NCBI GenBank assembly: GCA_964016885.1
Contig: OZ024740.1
Span: forward strand, 6,964,450 to 7,028,449
DNA: 64,000 bases
Source of the DNA: Eledone cirrhosa
Lineage: Eukaryota > Mollusca > Cephalopoda > Octopoda > Eledonidae
Reading direction: 5' to 3'
In this document: in pieces, positions 8,888 through 23,800 of the stretch
How positions within the stretch are numbered: the stretch's first letter is position 1
How the letters are laid out: every line of letters begins with the position of its first letter
The notes under the pieces: model-generated
Seen by the model: only the letters and a program-made list of their open reading frames with translations
Databases searched by the model: none
What the model was told of the DNA's origin: nothing
Translations under genes and position numbers: made by a program

Positions 8888-9370
8888 GATACGGGTCCCT
8901 GTGAACATTTTTTCGCGCCACTCCTGGCCTGACTGTAGTCTGACATTAATATCGACCTTTCTTCCTCTTTCTTTCTATCTTTCTTCTTGTAGCCATCAAC
9001 CCTGACTTTTCTATTTCTTCCTTTTCTTCCTTCTCTTCTCCCTTCTTTCTGTCTTCCTCCCGCAGACTTATCTTCCTTCCCCTTTTTGTTAGCCTATATT
9101 TGACCGGTAGTAGTTGTTTAGATACGGGTCCCTTAAAATAAAAAAATTTCTTCGCGACAATCCTGGCCTTACTGTAATACCGACCTACCTCCTCTTTCTT
9201 TCTGTCTTTCTTCTTATAGCTGACATTAACCCTGGTTTCTCTTCTTCTTCCTTCCCCCTTCTTCTCTCTTCTTCCTTTCTTTCTTTCTTTTTTCTTGTGG
9301 CATGAGATTAACGCTAACTTATGTTCCCATCCCTTTCTGTTTTCCTTTATCTGACCGTGGTAGCACACTG
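8888..9370. repeat. Tandem duplication of a pyrimidine-rich segment (period about 233 bp)
   Basis: The word gatacgggtccc occurs at 8888 and again at 9121, 233 bp apart. Each copy continues in the same order: ttttt or aaaaa tract, ttcgcg, tcctggcct, actgta, ccgacc or cgacc, a long C/T-rich tract, a tga/gcc-attaaccctg segment and a second C/T-rich tract. The copies are clearly diverged, so the duplication is old. The Lys/Arg/Glu-rich open frame on the minus strand reflects the polypurine composition. It could be the 5' region of a retroelement; I cannot name it. Confidence 0.65.
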
Positions 9371-9496
9371 TGAGCCTTAGCCACGTCACTCGAGGACGAC
9401 CGGCAAAGGTAGAAGGTGCTGGATAGCGGTCGCCCTCGGGTCCTCGATTTTCAGCCCCATGGATTTTATCTATTACATTCACGTATAATATTTCGA

Positions 9497-9554
9497 ATAC
9501 CTGATGATATCACCGGATTCATACGGAACCCGGTCATTGAAATGACCATAGTAT
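9497..9554 (+). ncRNA. Degraded hammerhead-ribozyme-like fold
   Basis: Elements occur in hammerhead order. A stem I strand atac (9497-9500) is followed directly by ctgatga (9501-9507), a weak stem II (ccg/cgg), gaac where gaaa is expected (9526-9529), and a perfect 6-bp stem III with a 4-base loop (9532-9547). Then come ata as an NUH cleavage triplet (9548-9550) and gtat (9551-9554), which pairs with the first strand. The core is imperfect: C replaces A after GAA and there are extra bases beside stems II and III, so self-cleavage is unlikely. Penelope-like elements are known to carry hammerhead motifs, and a Penelope remnant lies 5 kb to the left. Confidence 0.35.
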
Positions 9555-9604
9555 AATAAAACTTTCAAGGATTTACACAAATCCAGCCTCCTGTCATTTC
9601 ATTA

Positions 9605-9607
<3 letters not shown>

Positions 9608-9635
<28 letters not shown>
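9608..9635. repeat. Short AT-dinucleotide microsatellite
   Basis: A pure TA run of about 25 bp, just left of the SINE tail. Confidence 0.9.
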
Positions 9636-9650
9636 GTGCATAATAGAAGT

Positions 9651-9866
9651 ATCATCATCATCATCATTTTATGTCCGCTTTTCCCTGCTTGCAAGGGTGG
9701 GATGGGAACTGATTCTGGCTAGATTTCTATAGCTAGATGCCCTTCCTAACACCAACCTCATTTACAGTGAGTGCTGGGTGCTTTTTTGCCGTGGCGTCTA
9801 CACGTCCACTTTACAGTGAGTGCTGGGTGCCTTTTCCCGTGGCGCCTACATGTCCATTTTACAGAA
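9651..9866 (-). mobile_element. 5'-truncated (ATG)n-tailed SINE
   Basis: On the minus strand this carries the same 3' half as the SINE at 5400-5745, ending in an (ATG)n tail at 9651-9667. The tRNA head and the central conserved segment are missing. The block around cagtgagtgctgggtgc is present twice in tandem (near 9765 and 9815), an internal duplication of about 50 bp. Phrases such as ctagatgcccttcctaaca are shared with the other copies. Confidence 0.8.
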
Positions 9867-10050
9867 AATGGACTGTAAGATGAGGTAAGGAAAAAGTAAG
9901 TTACCTGGTAAACTTTGTTTTGTTTTTTGTTGTTGATGTTCTTTCTTCTGTCCTAATATTTTGGGACCTAAAATTCTCTTCTTCAGAGTTTAAGGATCTT
10001 TCAGAGAATAATTTTGATTTAAATTTCTTAAGTCGTTTTCCAGCGTTTTT
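9867..10050. other. Left flank of satellite A
   Basis: Single-copy-looking AT-rich DNA between the SINE and the first 45-bp unit. A minus-strand open frame from the satellite runs through it for about 48 codons (Lys/Arg/Ser-rich) to a stop at 9901. No domain is recognisable and I regard it as chance read-through. Confidence 0.6.
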
Positions 10051-13000
10051 AATGGTTATTTCACTACTCATGAGAATGACATGAATGTAGTATTTAATGG
10101 TTATTTCAATACTCATGAGAATGACATCAATGTAGTATTTAATGGTTATTTCACTACTCATGAGAATGACATGAATGTAGTATTTAATGGTTATTTCACT
10201 ACTCATGAGAATGACATCAATGTAGTATTTAATGGTTATTTCACTACTCATGAGAATGACATGAATGTAGTATTTAATGGTTATTTCACTACTCATGAGA
10301 ATGACATGAATGTAGTATTTAATGGTTATTTCAATACTCATGAGAATGACATCAATGTAGTATTTAATGGTTATTTCACTACTCATGAGAATGACATGAA
10401 TGTAGTATTTAATGGTTATTTCACTACTCATGAGAATGACATCAATGTAGTATTTAATGGTTATTTCACTACTCATGAGAATGACATGAATGTAGTATTT
10501 AATGGTTATTTCACTACTCATGAGAATGATATGAATGTAGTATTTAATGGTTATTTCACTACTCATGAGAATGACATGAATGTAGTATTTAATGGTTATT
10601 TCAATACTCATGAGAATGACATGAATGTAGTATTTAATGGTTATTTCACTACTCATGAGAATGACATGAATGTAGTATTTAATGGTTATTTCACTACTCA
10701 TGAGAATGATATGAATGTAGTATTTAATGGTTATTTCACTACTCATGAGAATGACATGAATGTAGTATTTAATGGTTATTTCAATACTCATGAGAATGAC
10801 ATGAATGTAGTATTTAATGGTTATTTCACTACTCATGAGAATGACATCAATGTAGTATTTAATGGTTATTTCAATACTCATGAGAATGACATCAATGTAG
10901 TATTTAATGGTTATTTCACTACTCATGAGAATGACATGAATGTAGTATTTAATGGTTATTTCAATACTCATGAGAATGACATCAATGTAGTATTTAATGG
11001 TTATTTCACTACTCATGAGAATGACATCAATGTAGTATTTAATGGTTATTTCAATACTCATGAGAATGACATCAATGTAGTATTTAATGGTTATTTCACT
11101 ACTCATGAGAATGACATCAATGTAGTATTTAATGGTTATTTCAATACTCATGAGAATGACATCAATGTAGTATTTAATGGTTATTTCAATACTCATGAGA
11201 ATGACATCAATGTAGTATTTAATGGTTATTTCACTACTCATGAGAATGACATCAATGTAGTATTTAATGGTTATTTCACTACTCATGAGAATGACATGAA
11301 TGTAGTATTTAATGGTTATTTCAATACTCATGAGAATGACATCAATGTAGTATTTAATGGTTATTTCACTACTCATGAGAATGACATCAATGTAGTATTT
11401 AATGGTTATTTCACTACTCATGAGAATGACATCAATGTAGTATTTAATGGTTATTTCACTACTCATGAGAATGACATCAATGTAGTATTTAATGGTTATT
11501 TCACTACTCATGAGAATGACATCAATGTAGTATTTAATGGTTATTTCACTACTCATGAGAATGACATCAATGTAGTATTTAATGGTTATTTCACTACTCA
11601 TGAGAATGACATCAATGTAGTATTTAATGGTTATTTCACTACTCATGAGAATGACATGAATGTAGTATTTAATGGTTATTTCAATACTCATGAGAATGAC
11701 ATCAATGTAGTATTTAATGGTTATTTCACTACTCATGAGAATGACATCAATGTAGTATTTAATGGTTATTTCACTACTCATGAGAATGACATCAATGTAG
11801 TATTTAATGGTTATTTCACTACTCATGAGAATGACATCAATGTAGTATTTAATGGTTATTTCACTACTCATGAGAATGACATCAATGTAGTATTTAATGG
11901 TTATTTCACTACTCATGAGAATGACATGAATGTAGTATTTAATGGTTATTTCACTACTCATGAGAATGACATCAATGTAGTATTTAATGGTTATTTCACT
12001 ACTCATGAGAATGACATCAATGTAGTATTTAATGGTTATTTCACTACTCATGAGAATGACATCAATGTAGTATTTAATGGTTATTTCACTACTCATGAGA
12101 ATAACATCAATGTAGTATTTAATGGTTATTTCACTACTCATGAGAATGACATCAATGTAGTATTTAATGGTTATTTCACTACTCATGAGAATGACATGAA
12201 TGTAGTATTTAATGGTTATTTCACTACTCATGAGAATGACATCAATGTAGTATTTAATGGTTATTTCACTACTCATGAGAATGACATCAATGTAGTATTT
12301 AATGGTTATTTCAATACTCATGAGAATGACATCAATGTAGTATTTAATGGTTATTTCACTACTCATGAGAATGACATCAATGTAGTATTTAATGGTTATT
12401 TCAATACTCATGAGAATGACATCAATGTAGTATTTAATGGTTATTTCACTACTCATGAGAATGACATCAATGTAGTATTTAATGGTTATTTCACTACTCA
12501 TGAGAATGACATGAATGTAGTATTTAATGGTTATTTCAATACTCATGAGAATGACATCAATGTAGTATTTAATGGTTATTTCACTACTCATGAGAATGAC
12601 ATCAATGTAGTATTTAATGGTTATTTCACTACTCATGAGAATGACATCAATGTAGTATTTAATGGTTATTTCAATACTCATGAGAATGACATCAATGTAG
12701 TATTTAATGGTTATTTCACTACTCATGAGAATGACATGAATGTAGTATTTAATGGTTATTTCACTACTCATGAGAATGACATCAATGTAGTATTTAATGG
12801 TTATTTCACTACTCATGAGAATGACATGAATGTAGTATTTAATGGTTATTTCAATACTCATGAGAATGACATGAATGTAGTATTTAATGGTTATTTCACT
12901 ACTCATGAGAATGACATCAATGTAGTATTTAATGGTTATTTCACTACTCATGAGAATGACATCAATGTAGTATTTAATGGTTATTTCAATACTCATGAGA

Positions 13001-16000
13001 ATGACATCAATGTAGTATTTAATGGTTATTTCACTACTCATGAGAATGACATGAATGTAGTATTTAATGGTTATTTCACTACTCATGAGAATGACATGAA
13101 TGTAGTATTTAATGGTTATTTCACTACTCATGAGAATGACATCAATGTAGTATTTAATGGTTATTTCACTACTCATGAGAATGACATGAATGTAGTATTT
13201 AATGGTTATTTCACTACTCATGAGAATGACATGAATGTAGTATTTAATGGTTATTTCACTACTCATGAGAATGACATCAATGTAGTATTTAATGGTTATT
13301 TCAATACTCATGAGAATGACATCAATGTAGTATTTAATGGTTATTTCACTACTCATGAGAATGACATCAATGTAGTATTTAATGGTTATTTCACTACTCA
13401 TGAGAATGACATGAATGTAGTATTTAATGGTTATTTCACTACTCATGAGAATGACATCAATGTAGTATTTAATGGTTATTTCACTACTCATGAGAATGAC
13501 ATCAATGTAGTATTTAATGGTTATTTCACTACTCATGAGAATGACATGAATGTAGTATTTAATGGTTATTTCACTACTCATGAGAATGACATCAATGTAG
13601 TATTTAATGGTTATTTCACTACTCATGAGAATGACATCAATGTAGTATTTAATGGTTATTTCACTACTCATGAGAATGACATGAATGTAGTATTTAATGG
13701 TTATTTCACTACTCATGAGAATGACATGAATGTAGTATTTAATGGTTATTTCACTACTCATGAGAATGACATCAATGTAGTATTTAATGGTTATTTCACT
13801 ACTCATGAGAATGACATCAATGTAGTATTTAATGGTTATTTCACTACTCATGAGAATGACATGAATGTAGTATTTAATGGTTATTTCACTACTCATGAGA
13901 ATGACATGAATGTAGTATTTAATGGTTATTTCACTACTCATGAGAATGACATCAATGTAGTATTTAATGGTTATTTCACTACTCATGAGAATGACATCAA
14001 TGTAGTATTTAATGGTTATTTCACTACTCATGAGAATGACATGAATGTAGTATTTAATGGTTATTTCACTACTCATGAGAATGACATCAATGTAGTATTT
14101 AATGGTTATTTCACTACTCATGAGAATGACATCAATGTAGTATTTAATGGTTATTTCACTACTCATGAGAATGACATGAATGTAGTATTTAATGGTTATT
14201 TCACTACTCATGAGAATGACATGAATGTAGTATTTAATGGTTATTTCACTACTCATGAGAATGACATCAATGTAGTATTTAATGGTTATTTCACTACTCA
14301 TGAGAATGACATCAATGTAGTATTTAATGGTTATTTCACTACTCATGAGAATGACATCAATGTAGTATTTAATGGTTATTTCACTACTCATGAGAATGAC
14401 ATCAATGTAGTATTTAATGGTTATTTCACTACTCATGAGAATGACATCAATGTAGTATTTAATGGTTATTTCAATACTCATGAGAATGACATCAATGTAG
14501 TATTTAATGGTTATTTCACTACTCATGAGAATGACATCAATGTAGTATTTAATGGTTATTTCACTACTCATGAGAATGACATGAATGTAGTATTTAATGG
14601 TTATTTCACTACTCATGAGAATGACATCAATGTAGTATTTAATGGTTATTTCACTACTCATGAGAATGACATGAATGTAGTATTTAATGGTTATTTCACT
14701 ACTCATGAGAATGACATCAATGTAGTATTTAATGGTTATTTCACTACTCATGAGAATGACATCAATGTAGTATTTAATGGTTATTTCAATACTCATGAGA
14801 ATGACATCAATGTAGTATTTAATGGTTATTTCACTACTCATGAGAATGACATGAATGTAGTATTTAATGGTTATTTCACTACTCATGAGAATGACATCAA
14901 TGTAGTATTTAATGGTTATTTCACTACTCATGAGAATGACATCAATGTAGTATTTAATGGTTATTTCACTACTCATGAGAATGACATCAATGTAGTATTT
15001 AATGGTTATTTCACTACTCATGAGAATGACATCAATGTAGTATTTAATGGTTATTTCAATACTCATGAGAATGACATCAATGTAGTATTTAATGGTTATT
15101 TCAATACTCATGAGAATGACATCAATGTAGTATTTAATGGTTATTTCACTACTCATGAGAATGACATGAATGTAGTATTTAATGGTTATTTCACTACTCA
15201 TGAGAATGACATCAATGTAGTATTTAATGGTTATTTCACTACTCATGAGAATGACATCAATGTAGTATTTAATGGTTATTTCACTACTCATGAGAATGAC
15301 ATCAATGTAGTATTTAATGGTTATTTCACTACTCATGAGAATGACATCAATGTAGTATTTAATGGTTATTTCACTACTCATGAGAATGACATCAATGTAG
15401 TATTTAATGGTTATTTCACTACTCATGAGAATGACATCAATGTAGTATTTAATGGTTATTTCACTACTCATGAGAATGACATCAATGTAGTATTTAATGG
15501 TTATTTCAATACTCATGAGAATGACATCAATGTAGTATTTAATGGTTATTTCACTACTCATGAGAATGACATCAATGTAGTATTTAATGGTTATTTCACT
15601 ACTCATGAGAATGACATCAATGTAGTATTTAATGGTTATTTCACTACTCATGAGAATGACATCAATGTAGTATTTAATGGTTATTTCACTACTCATGAGA
15701 ATGACATCAATGTAGTATTTAATGGTTATTTCACTACTCATGAGAATGACATCAATGTAGTATTTAATGGTTATTTCACTACTCATGAGAATGACATCAA
15801 TGTAGTATTTAATGGTTATTTCACTACTCATGAGAATGACATCAATGTAGTATTTAATGGTTATTTCACTACTCATGAGAATGACATCAATGTAGTATTT
15901 AATGGTTATTTCACTACTCATGAGAATGACATCAATGTAGTATTTAATGGTTATTTCAATACTCATGAGAATGACATCAATGTAGTATTTAATGGTTAAT

Positions 16001-17868
16001 TCAATACTCATGAGAATGACATGAATGTAGTATTTAATGGTTATTTCACTACTCATGAGAATGACATGAATGTAGTATTTAATGGTTATTTCACTACTCA
16101 TGAGAATGACATGAATGTAGTATTTAATGGTTATTTCAATACTCATGAGAATGACATCAATGTAGTATTTAATGGTTATTTCAATACTCATGAGAATGAC
16201 ATCAATGTAGTATTTAATGGTTATTTCAATACTCATGAGAGTGACATGAATGTAGTATTTAATGGTTATTTCAATACTCATGAGAATGACATCAATGTAG
16301 TATTTAATGGTTATTTCAATACTCATGAGAATAACATCAATGTAGTATTTAATGGTTATTTCACTACTCATGAGAATGACATCAATGTAGTATTTAATGG
16401 TTATTTCAATACTCATGAGAATGACATGAATGTAGTATTTAATGGTTATTTCACTACTCATGAGAATGACATCAATGTAGTATTTAATGGTTATTTCACT
16501 ACTCATGAGAATGACATGAATGTAGTATTTAATGGTTATTTCACTACTCATGAGAATGACATCAATGTAGTATTTAATGGTTATTTCACTACTCATGAGA
16601 ATGACATCAATGTAGTATTTAATGGTTATTTCACTACTCATGAGAATGACATCAATGTAGTATTTAATGGTTATTTCACTACTCATGAGATTGACATGAA
16701 TGTAGTATTTAATGGTTATTTCACTACTCATGAGAATGACATCAATGTAGTATTTAATGGTTATTTCACTACTCATGAGATTGACATGAATGTAGTATTT
16801 AATGGTTATTTCACTACTCATGAGAATGACATCAATGTAGTATTTAATGGTTATTTCAATACTCATGAGAATGACATGAATGTAGTATTTAATGGTTATT
16901 TCACTACTCATGAGATTGACATCAATGTAGTATTTAATGGTTATTTCACTACTCATGAGAATGACATCAATGTAGTATTTAATGGTTATTTCACTACTCA
17001 TGAGATTGACATGAATGTAGTATTTAATGGTTATTTCAATACTCATGAGAATGACATCAATGTAGTATTTAATGGTTATTTCACTACTCATGAGAATGAC
17101 ATGAATGTAGTATTTAATGGTTATTTCAATACTCATGAGAATGACATCAATGTAGTATTTAATGGTTATTTCACTACTCATGAGAATGACATGAATGTAG
17201 TATTTAATGGTTATTTCACTACTCATGAGATTGACATGAATGTAGTATTTAATGGTTATTTCACTACTCATGAGAATGACATGAATGTAGTATTTAATGG
17301 TTATTTCACTACTCATGAGAATGACATCAATGTAGTATTTAATGGTTATTTCACTACTCATGAGAATGACATGAATGTAGTATTTAATGGTTATTTCACT
17401 ACTCATGAGATTGACATGAATGTAGTATTTAATGGTTATTTCAATACTCATGAGAATGACATCAATGTAGTATTTAATGGTTATTTCACTACTCATGAGA
17501 ATGACATGAATGTAGTATTTAATGGTTATTTCACTACTCATGAGAATGACATCAATGTAGTATTTAATGGTTATTTCACTACTCATGAGAATGACATCAA
17601 TGTAGTATTTAATGGTTATTTCACTACTCATGAGAATGACATCAATGTAGTATTTAATGGTTATTTCACTACTCATGAGAATGACATGAATGTAGTATTT
17701 AATGGTTATTTCAATACTCATGAGAATGACATCAATGTAGTATTTAATGGTTATTTCACTACTCATGAGAATGACATGAATGTAGTATTTAATGGTTATT
17801 TCAATACTCATGAGAATGACATCAATGTAGTATTTAATGGTTATTTCACTACTCATGAGAATTGACAT
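9901..17868 (-). other. 2655-codon open frame through satellite A, probably not a gene
   Basis: The frame is a repeated 15-residue unit (MSSEITIKYYIDVIL and variants) for its first 2600 or so codons, then a 48-residue non-repeat tail outside the array. Long frames also exist on the opposite strand (10081-15999, 16021-17865, 17837-22699) with unit MNVVFNGYFTTHEND. Because 45 is divisible by three and the unit has no stop in these frames, such frames are automatic. The three common variant sites change the amino acid in both frames (Ser/Ile, His/Asp, Ile/Asn on minus; Thr/Asn, Met/Ile, Asn/Ile on plus). I noticed no recurrent synonymous variant, which argues against selection on a protein. Confidence 0.85.
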
Positions 17869-20800
17869 GAATGTAGTATTTAATGGTTATTTCACTACTC
17901 ATGAGAATGACATCAATGTAGTATTTAATGGTTATTTCACTACTCATGAGAATGACATCAATGTAGTATTTAATGGTTATTTCACTACTCATGAGAATGA
18001 CATGAATGTAGTATTTAATGGTTATTTCACTACTCATGAGATTGACATGAATGTAGTATTTAATGGTTATTTCAATACTCATGAGAATGACATCAATGTA
18101 GTATTTAATGGTTATTTCACTACTCATGAGAATGACATGAATGTAGTATTTAATGGTTATTTCACTACTCATGAGAATGACATCAATGTAGTATTTAATG
18201 GTTATTTCACTACTCATGAGAATGACATCAATGTAGTATTTAATGGTTATTTCACTACTCATGAGAATGACATGAATGTAGTATTTAATGGTTATTTCAA
18301 TACTCATGAGAATGACATCAATGTAGTATTTAATGGTTATTTCACTACTCATGAGAATGACATGAATGTAGTATTTAATGGTTATTTCACTACTCATGAG
18401 AATGACATCAATGTAGTATTTAATGGTTATTTCACTACTCATGAGAATGACATCAATGTAGTATTTAATGGTTATTTCACTACTCATGAGAATGACATGA
18501 ATGTAGTATTTAATGGTTATTTCACTACTCATGAGAATGACATCAATGTAGTATTTAATGGTTATTTCAATACTCATGAGAATGACATCAATGTAGTATT
18601 TAATGGTTATTTCAATACTCATGAGAATGACATGAATGTAGTATTTAATGGTTATTTCACTACTCATGAGAATGACATGAATGTAGTATTTAATGGTTAT
18701 TTCACTACTCATGAGAATGACATCAATGTAGTATTTAATGGTTATTTCACTACTCATGAGAATGACATCAATGTAGTATTTAATGGTTATTTCACTACTC
18801 ATGAGAATGACATGAATGTAGTATTTAATGGTTATTTCACTACTCATGAGAATGACATGAATGTAGTATTTAATGGTTATTTCACTACTCATGAGAATGA
18901 CATCAATGTAGTATTTAATGGTTATTTCACTACTCATGAGAATGACATGAATGTAGTATTTAATGGTTATTTCACTACTCATGAGAATGACATCAATGTA
19001 GTATTTAATGGTTATTTCAATACTCATGAGAATGACATCAATGTAGTATTTAATGGTTATTTCAATACTCATGAGAATGACATCAATGTAGTATTTAATG
19101 GTTATTTCACTACTCATGAGAATGACATGAATGTAGTATTTAATGGTTATTTCACTACTCATGAGAATGACATCAATGTAGTATTTAATGGTTATTTCAC
19201 TACTCATGAGAATGACATGAATGTAGTATTTAATGGTTATTTCACTACTCATGAGAATGACATCAATGTAGTATTTAATGGTTATTTCAATACTCATGAG
19301 AATGACATCAATGTAGTATTTAATGGTTATTTCACTACTCATGAGAATGACATCAATGTAGTATTTAATGGTTATTTCACTACTCATGAGAATGACATCA
19401 ATGTAGTATTTAATGGTTATTTCACTACTCATGAGAATGACATCAATGTAGTATTTAATGGTTATTTCACTACTCATGAGAATGACATCAATGTAGTATT
19501 TAATGGTTATTTCACTACTCATGAGAATGACATGAATGTAGTATTTAATGGTTATTTCACTACTCATGAGAATGACATCAATGTAGTATTTAATGGTTAT
19601 TTCAATACTCATGAGAATGACATCAATGTAGTATTTAATGGTTATTTCAATACTCATGAGAATGACATCAATGTAGTATTTAATGGTTATTTCACTACTC
19701 ATGAGAATGACATGAATGTAGTATTTAATGGTTATTTCACTACTCATGAGAATGACATCAATGTAGTATTTAATGGTTATTTCAATACTCATGAGAATGA
19801 CATCAATGTAGTATTTAATGGTTATTTCAATACTCATGAGAATGACATCAATGTAGTATTTAATGGTTATTTCACTACTCATGAGAATGACATGAATGTA
19901 GTATTTAATGGTTATTTCACTACTCATGAGAATGACATCAATGTAGTATTTAATGGTTATTTCACTACTCATGAGAATGACATCAATGTAGTATTTAATG
20001 GTTATTTCACTACTCATGAGAATGACATGAATGTAGTATTTAATGGTTATTTCACTACTCATGAGAATGACATCAATGTAGTATTTAATGGTTATTTCAC
20101 TACTCATGAGAATGACATCAATGTAGTATTTAATGGTTATTTCACTACTCATGAGAATGACATGAATGTAGTATTTAATGGTTATTTCACTACTCATGAG
20201 AATGACATCAATGTAGTATTTAATGGTTATTTCACTACTCATGAGAATGACATGAATGTAGTATTTAATGGTTATTTCACTACTCATGAGAATGACATGA
20301 ATGTAGTATTTAATGGTTATTTCAATACTCATGAGAATGACATCAATGTAGTATTTAATGGTTATTTCACTACTCATGAGAATGACATGAATGTAGTATT
20401 TAATGGTTATTTCACTACTCATGAGAATGACATGAATGTAGTATTTAATGGTTATTTCACTACTCATGAGAATGACATCAATGTAGTATTTAATGGTTAT
20501 TTCACTACTCATGAGAATGACATCAATGTAGTATTTAATGGTTATTTCACTACTCATGAGAATGACATCAATGTAGTATTTAATGGTTATTTCACTACTC
20601 ATGAGAATGACATGAATGTAGTATTTAATGGTTATTTCACTACTCATGAGAATGACATCAATGTAGTATTTAATGGTTATTTCAATACTCATGAGAATGA
20701 CATCAATGTAGTATTTAATGGTTATTTCACTACTCATGAGAATGACATCAATGTAGTATTTAATGGTTATTTCAATACTCATGAGAATGACATGAATGTA

Positions 20801-23800
20801 GTATTTAATGGTTATTTCAATACTCATGAGAATGACATCAATGTAGTATTTAATGGTTATTTCACTACTCATGAGAATGACATGAATGTAGTATTTAATG
20901 GTTATTTCACTACTCATGAGAATGACATGAATGTAGTATTTAATGGTTATTTCACTACTCATGAGAATGACATCAATGTAGTATTTAATGGTTATTTCAC
21001 TACTCATGAGAATGACATCAATGTAGTATTTAATGGTTATTTCACTACTCATGAGAATGACATCAATGTAGTATTTAATGGTTATTTCAATACTCATGAG
21101 AATGACATGAATGTAGTATTTAATGGTTATTTCAATACTCATGAGAATGACATCAATGTAGTATTTAATGGTTATTTCAATACTCATGAGAATGACATGA
21201 ATGTAGTATTTAATGGTTATTTCACTACTCATGAGAATGACATCAATGTAGTATTTAATGGTTATTTCAATACTCATGAGAATGACATCAATGTAGTATT
21301 TAATGGTTATTTCACTACTCATGAGAATGACATGAATGTAGTATTTAATGGTTATTTCACTACTCATGAGAATGACATCAATGTAGTATTTAATGGTTAT
21401 TTCACTACTCATGAGAATGACATCAATGTAGTATTTAATGGTTATTTCAATACTCATGAGAATGACATCAATGTAGTATTTAATGGTTATTTCACTACTC
21501 ATGAGAATGACATCAATGTAGTATTTAATGGTTATTTCACTACTCATGAGAATGACATGAATGTAGTATTTAATGGTTATTTCACTACTCATGAGAATGA
21601 CATGAATGTAGTATTTAATGGTTATTTCACTACTCATGAGAATGACATGAATGTAGTATTTAATGGTTATTTCACTACTCATGAGAATGACATGAATGTA
21701 GTATTTAATGGTTATTTCACTACTCATGAGAATGACATGAATGTAGTATTTAATGGTTATTTCACTACTCATGAGAATGACATGAATGTAGTATTTAATG
21801 GTTATTTCACTACTCATGAGAATGACATGAATGTAGTATTTAATGGTTATTTCACTACTCATGAGAATGACATGAATGTAGTATTTAATGGTTATTTCAC
21901 TACTCATGAGATTGACATGAATGTAGTATTTAATGGTTATTTCACTACTCATGAGAATGACATGAATGTAGTATTTAATGGTTATTTCACTACTCATGAG
22001 AATGACATGAATGTAGTATTTAATGGTTATTTCACTACTCATGAGAATGACATCAATGTAGTATTTAATGGTTATTTCAATACTCATGAGAATGACATCA
22101 ATGTAGTATTTAATGGTTATTTCACTACTCATGAGAATGACATGAATGTAGTATTTAATGGTTATTTCACTACTCATGAGAATGACATGAATGTAGTATT
22201 TAATGGTTATTTCACTACTCATGAGAATGACATGAATGTAGTATTTAATGGTTATTTCACTACTCATGAGAATGACATCAATGTAGTATTTAATGGTTAT
22301 TTCAATACTCATGAGAATGACATCAATGTAGTATTTAATGGTTATTTCAATACTCATGAGAATGACATGAATGTAGTATTTAATGGTTATTTCACTACTC
22401 ATGAGAATGACATGAATGTAGTATTTAATGGTTATTTCAATACTCATGAGAATGACATGAATGTAGTATTTAATGGTTATTTCACTACTCATGAGAATGA
22501 CATCAATGTAGTATTTAATGGTTATTTCACTACTCATGAGAATGACATCAATGTAGTATTTAATGGTTATTTCACTACTCATGAGAATGACATCAATGTA
22601 GTATTTAATGGTTATTTCAATACTCATGAGAATGACATGAATGTAGTATTTAATGGTTATTTCACTACTCATGAGAATGACATGAATGTAGTTATTTAAT
22701 GGTTATTTCACTACTCATGAGAATGACATCAATGTAGTATTTAATGGTTATTTCACTACTCATGAGAATGACATCAATGTAGTATTTAATGGTTATTTCA
22801 CTACTCATGAGAATGACATCAATGTAGTATTTAATGGTTATTTCAATACTCATGAGAATGACATGAATGTAGTATTTAATGGTTATTTCACTACTCATGA
22901 GAATGACATCAATGTAGTATTTAATGGTTATTTCACTACTCATGAGAATGACATCAATGTAGTATTTAATGGTTATTTCACTACTCATGAGAATGACATC
23001 AATGTAGTATTTAATGGTTATTTCACTACTCATGAGAATGACATCAATGTAGTATTTAATGGTTATTTCACTACTCATGAGAATTGACATCAATGTAGTA
23101 TTTAATGGTTATTTCACTACTCATGAGATTGACATCAATGTAGTATTTAATGGTTATTTCACTACTCATGAGAATGACATCAATGTAGTATTTAATGGTT
23201 ATTTCACTACTCATGAGAATGACATCAATGTAGTATTTAATGGTTATTTCACTACTCATGAGATTGACATCAATGTAGTATTTAATGGTTATTTCACTAC
23301 TCATGAGAATGACATCAATGTAGTATTTAATGGTTATTTCACTACTCATGAGATTGACATCAATGTAGTATTTAATGGTTATTTCACTACTCATGAGAAT
23401 GACATCAATGTAGTATTTAATGGTTATTTCACTACTCATGAGATTGACATCAATGTAGTATTTAATGGTTATTTCACTACTCATGAGATTGACATCAATG
23501 TAGTATTTAATGGTTATTTCACTACTCATGAGAATGACATCAATGTAGTATTTAATGGTTATTTCACTACTCATGAGAATGACATCAATGTAGTATTTAA
23601 TGGTTATTTCACTACTCATGAGATTGACATCAATGTAGTATTTAATGGTTATTTCAATACTCATGAGAATGACATGAATGTAGTATTTAATGGTTATTTC
23701 ACTACTCATGAGAATGACATCAATGTAGTATTTAATGGTTATTTCACTACTCATGAGATTGACATCAATGTAGTATTTAATGGTTATTTCACTACTCATG

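Noticed and set aside
8946..9482. 178-codon Lys/Arg/Glu-rich minus-strand frame
   Set aside because: It follows the polypurine bias of the duplicated C/T-rich tracts and has no recognisable domain; part of a retroelement leader is more likely than a gene.
10081..22699. Giant plus-strand open frames in satellite A as repeat proteins
   Set aside because: The period is a multiple of three with no stop in frame, the opposite strand is equally open, and the common variants all change amino acids. No start context, splice structure or domain supports a gene.
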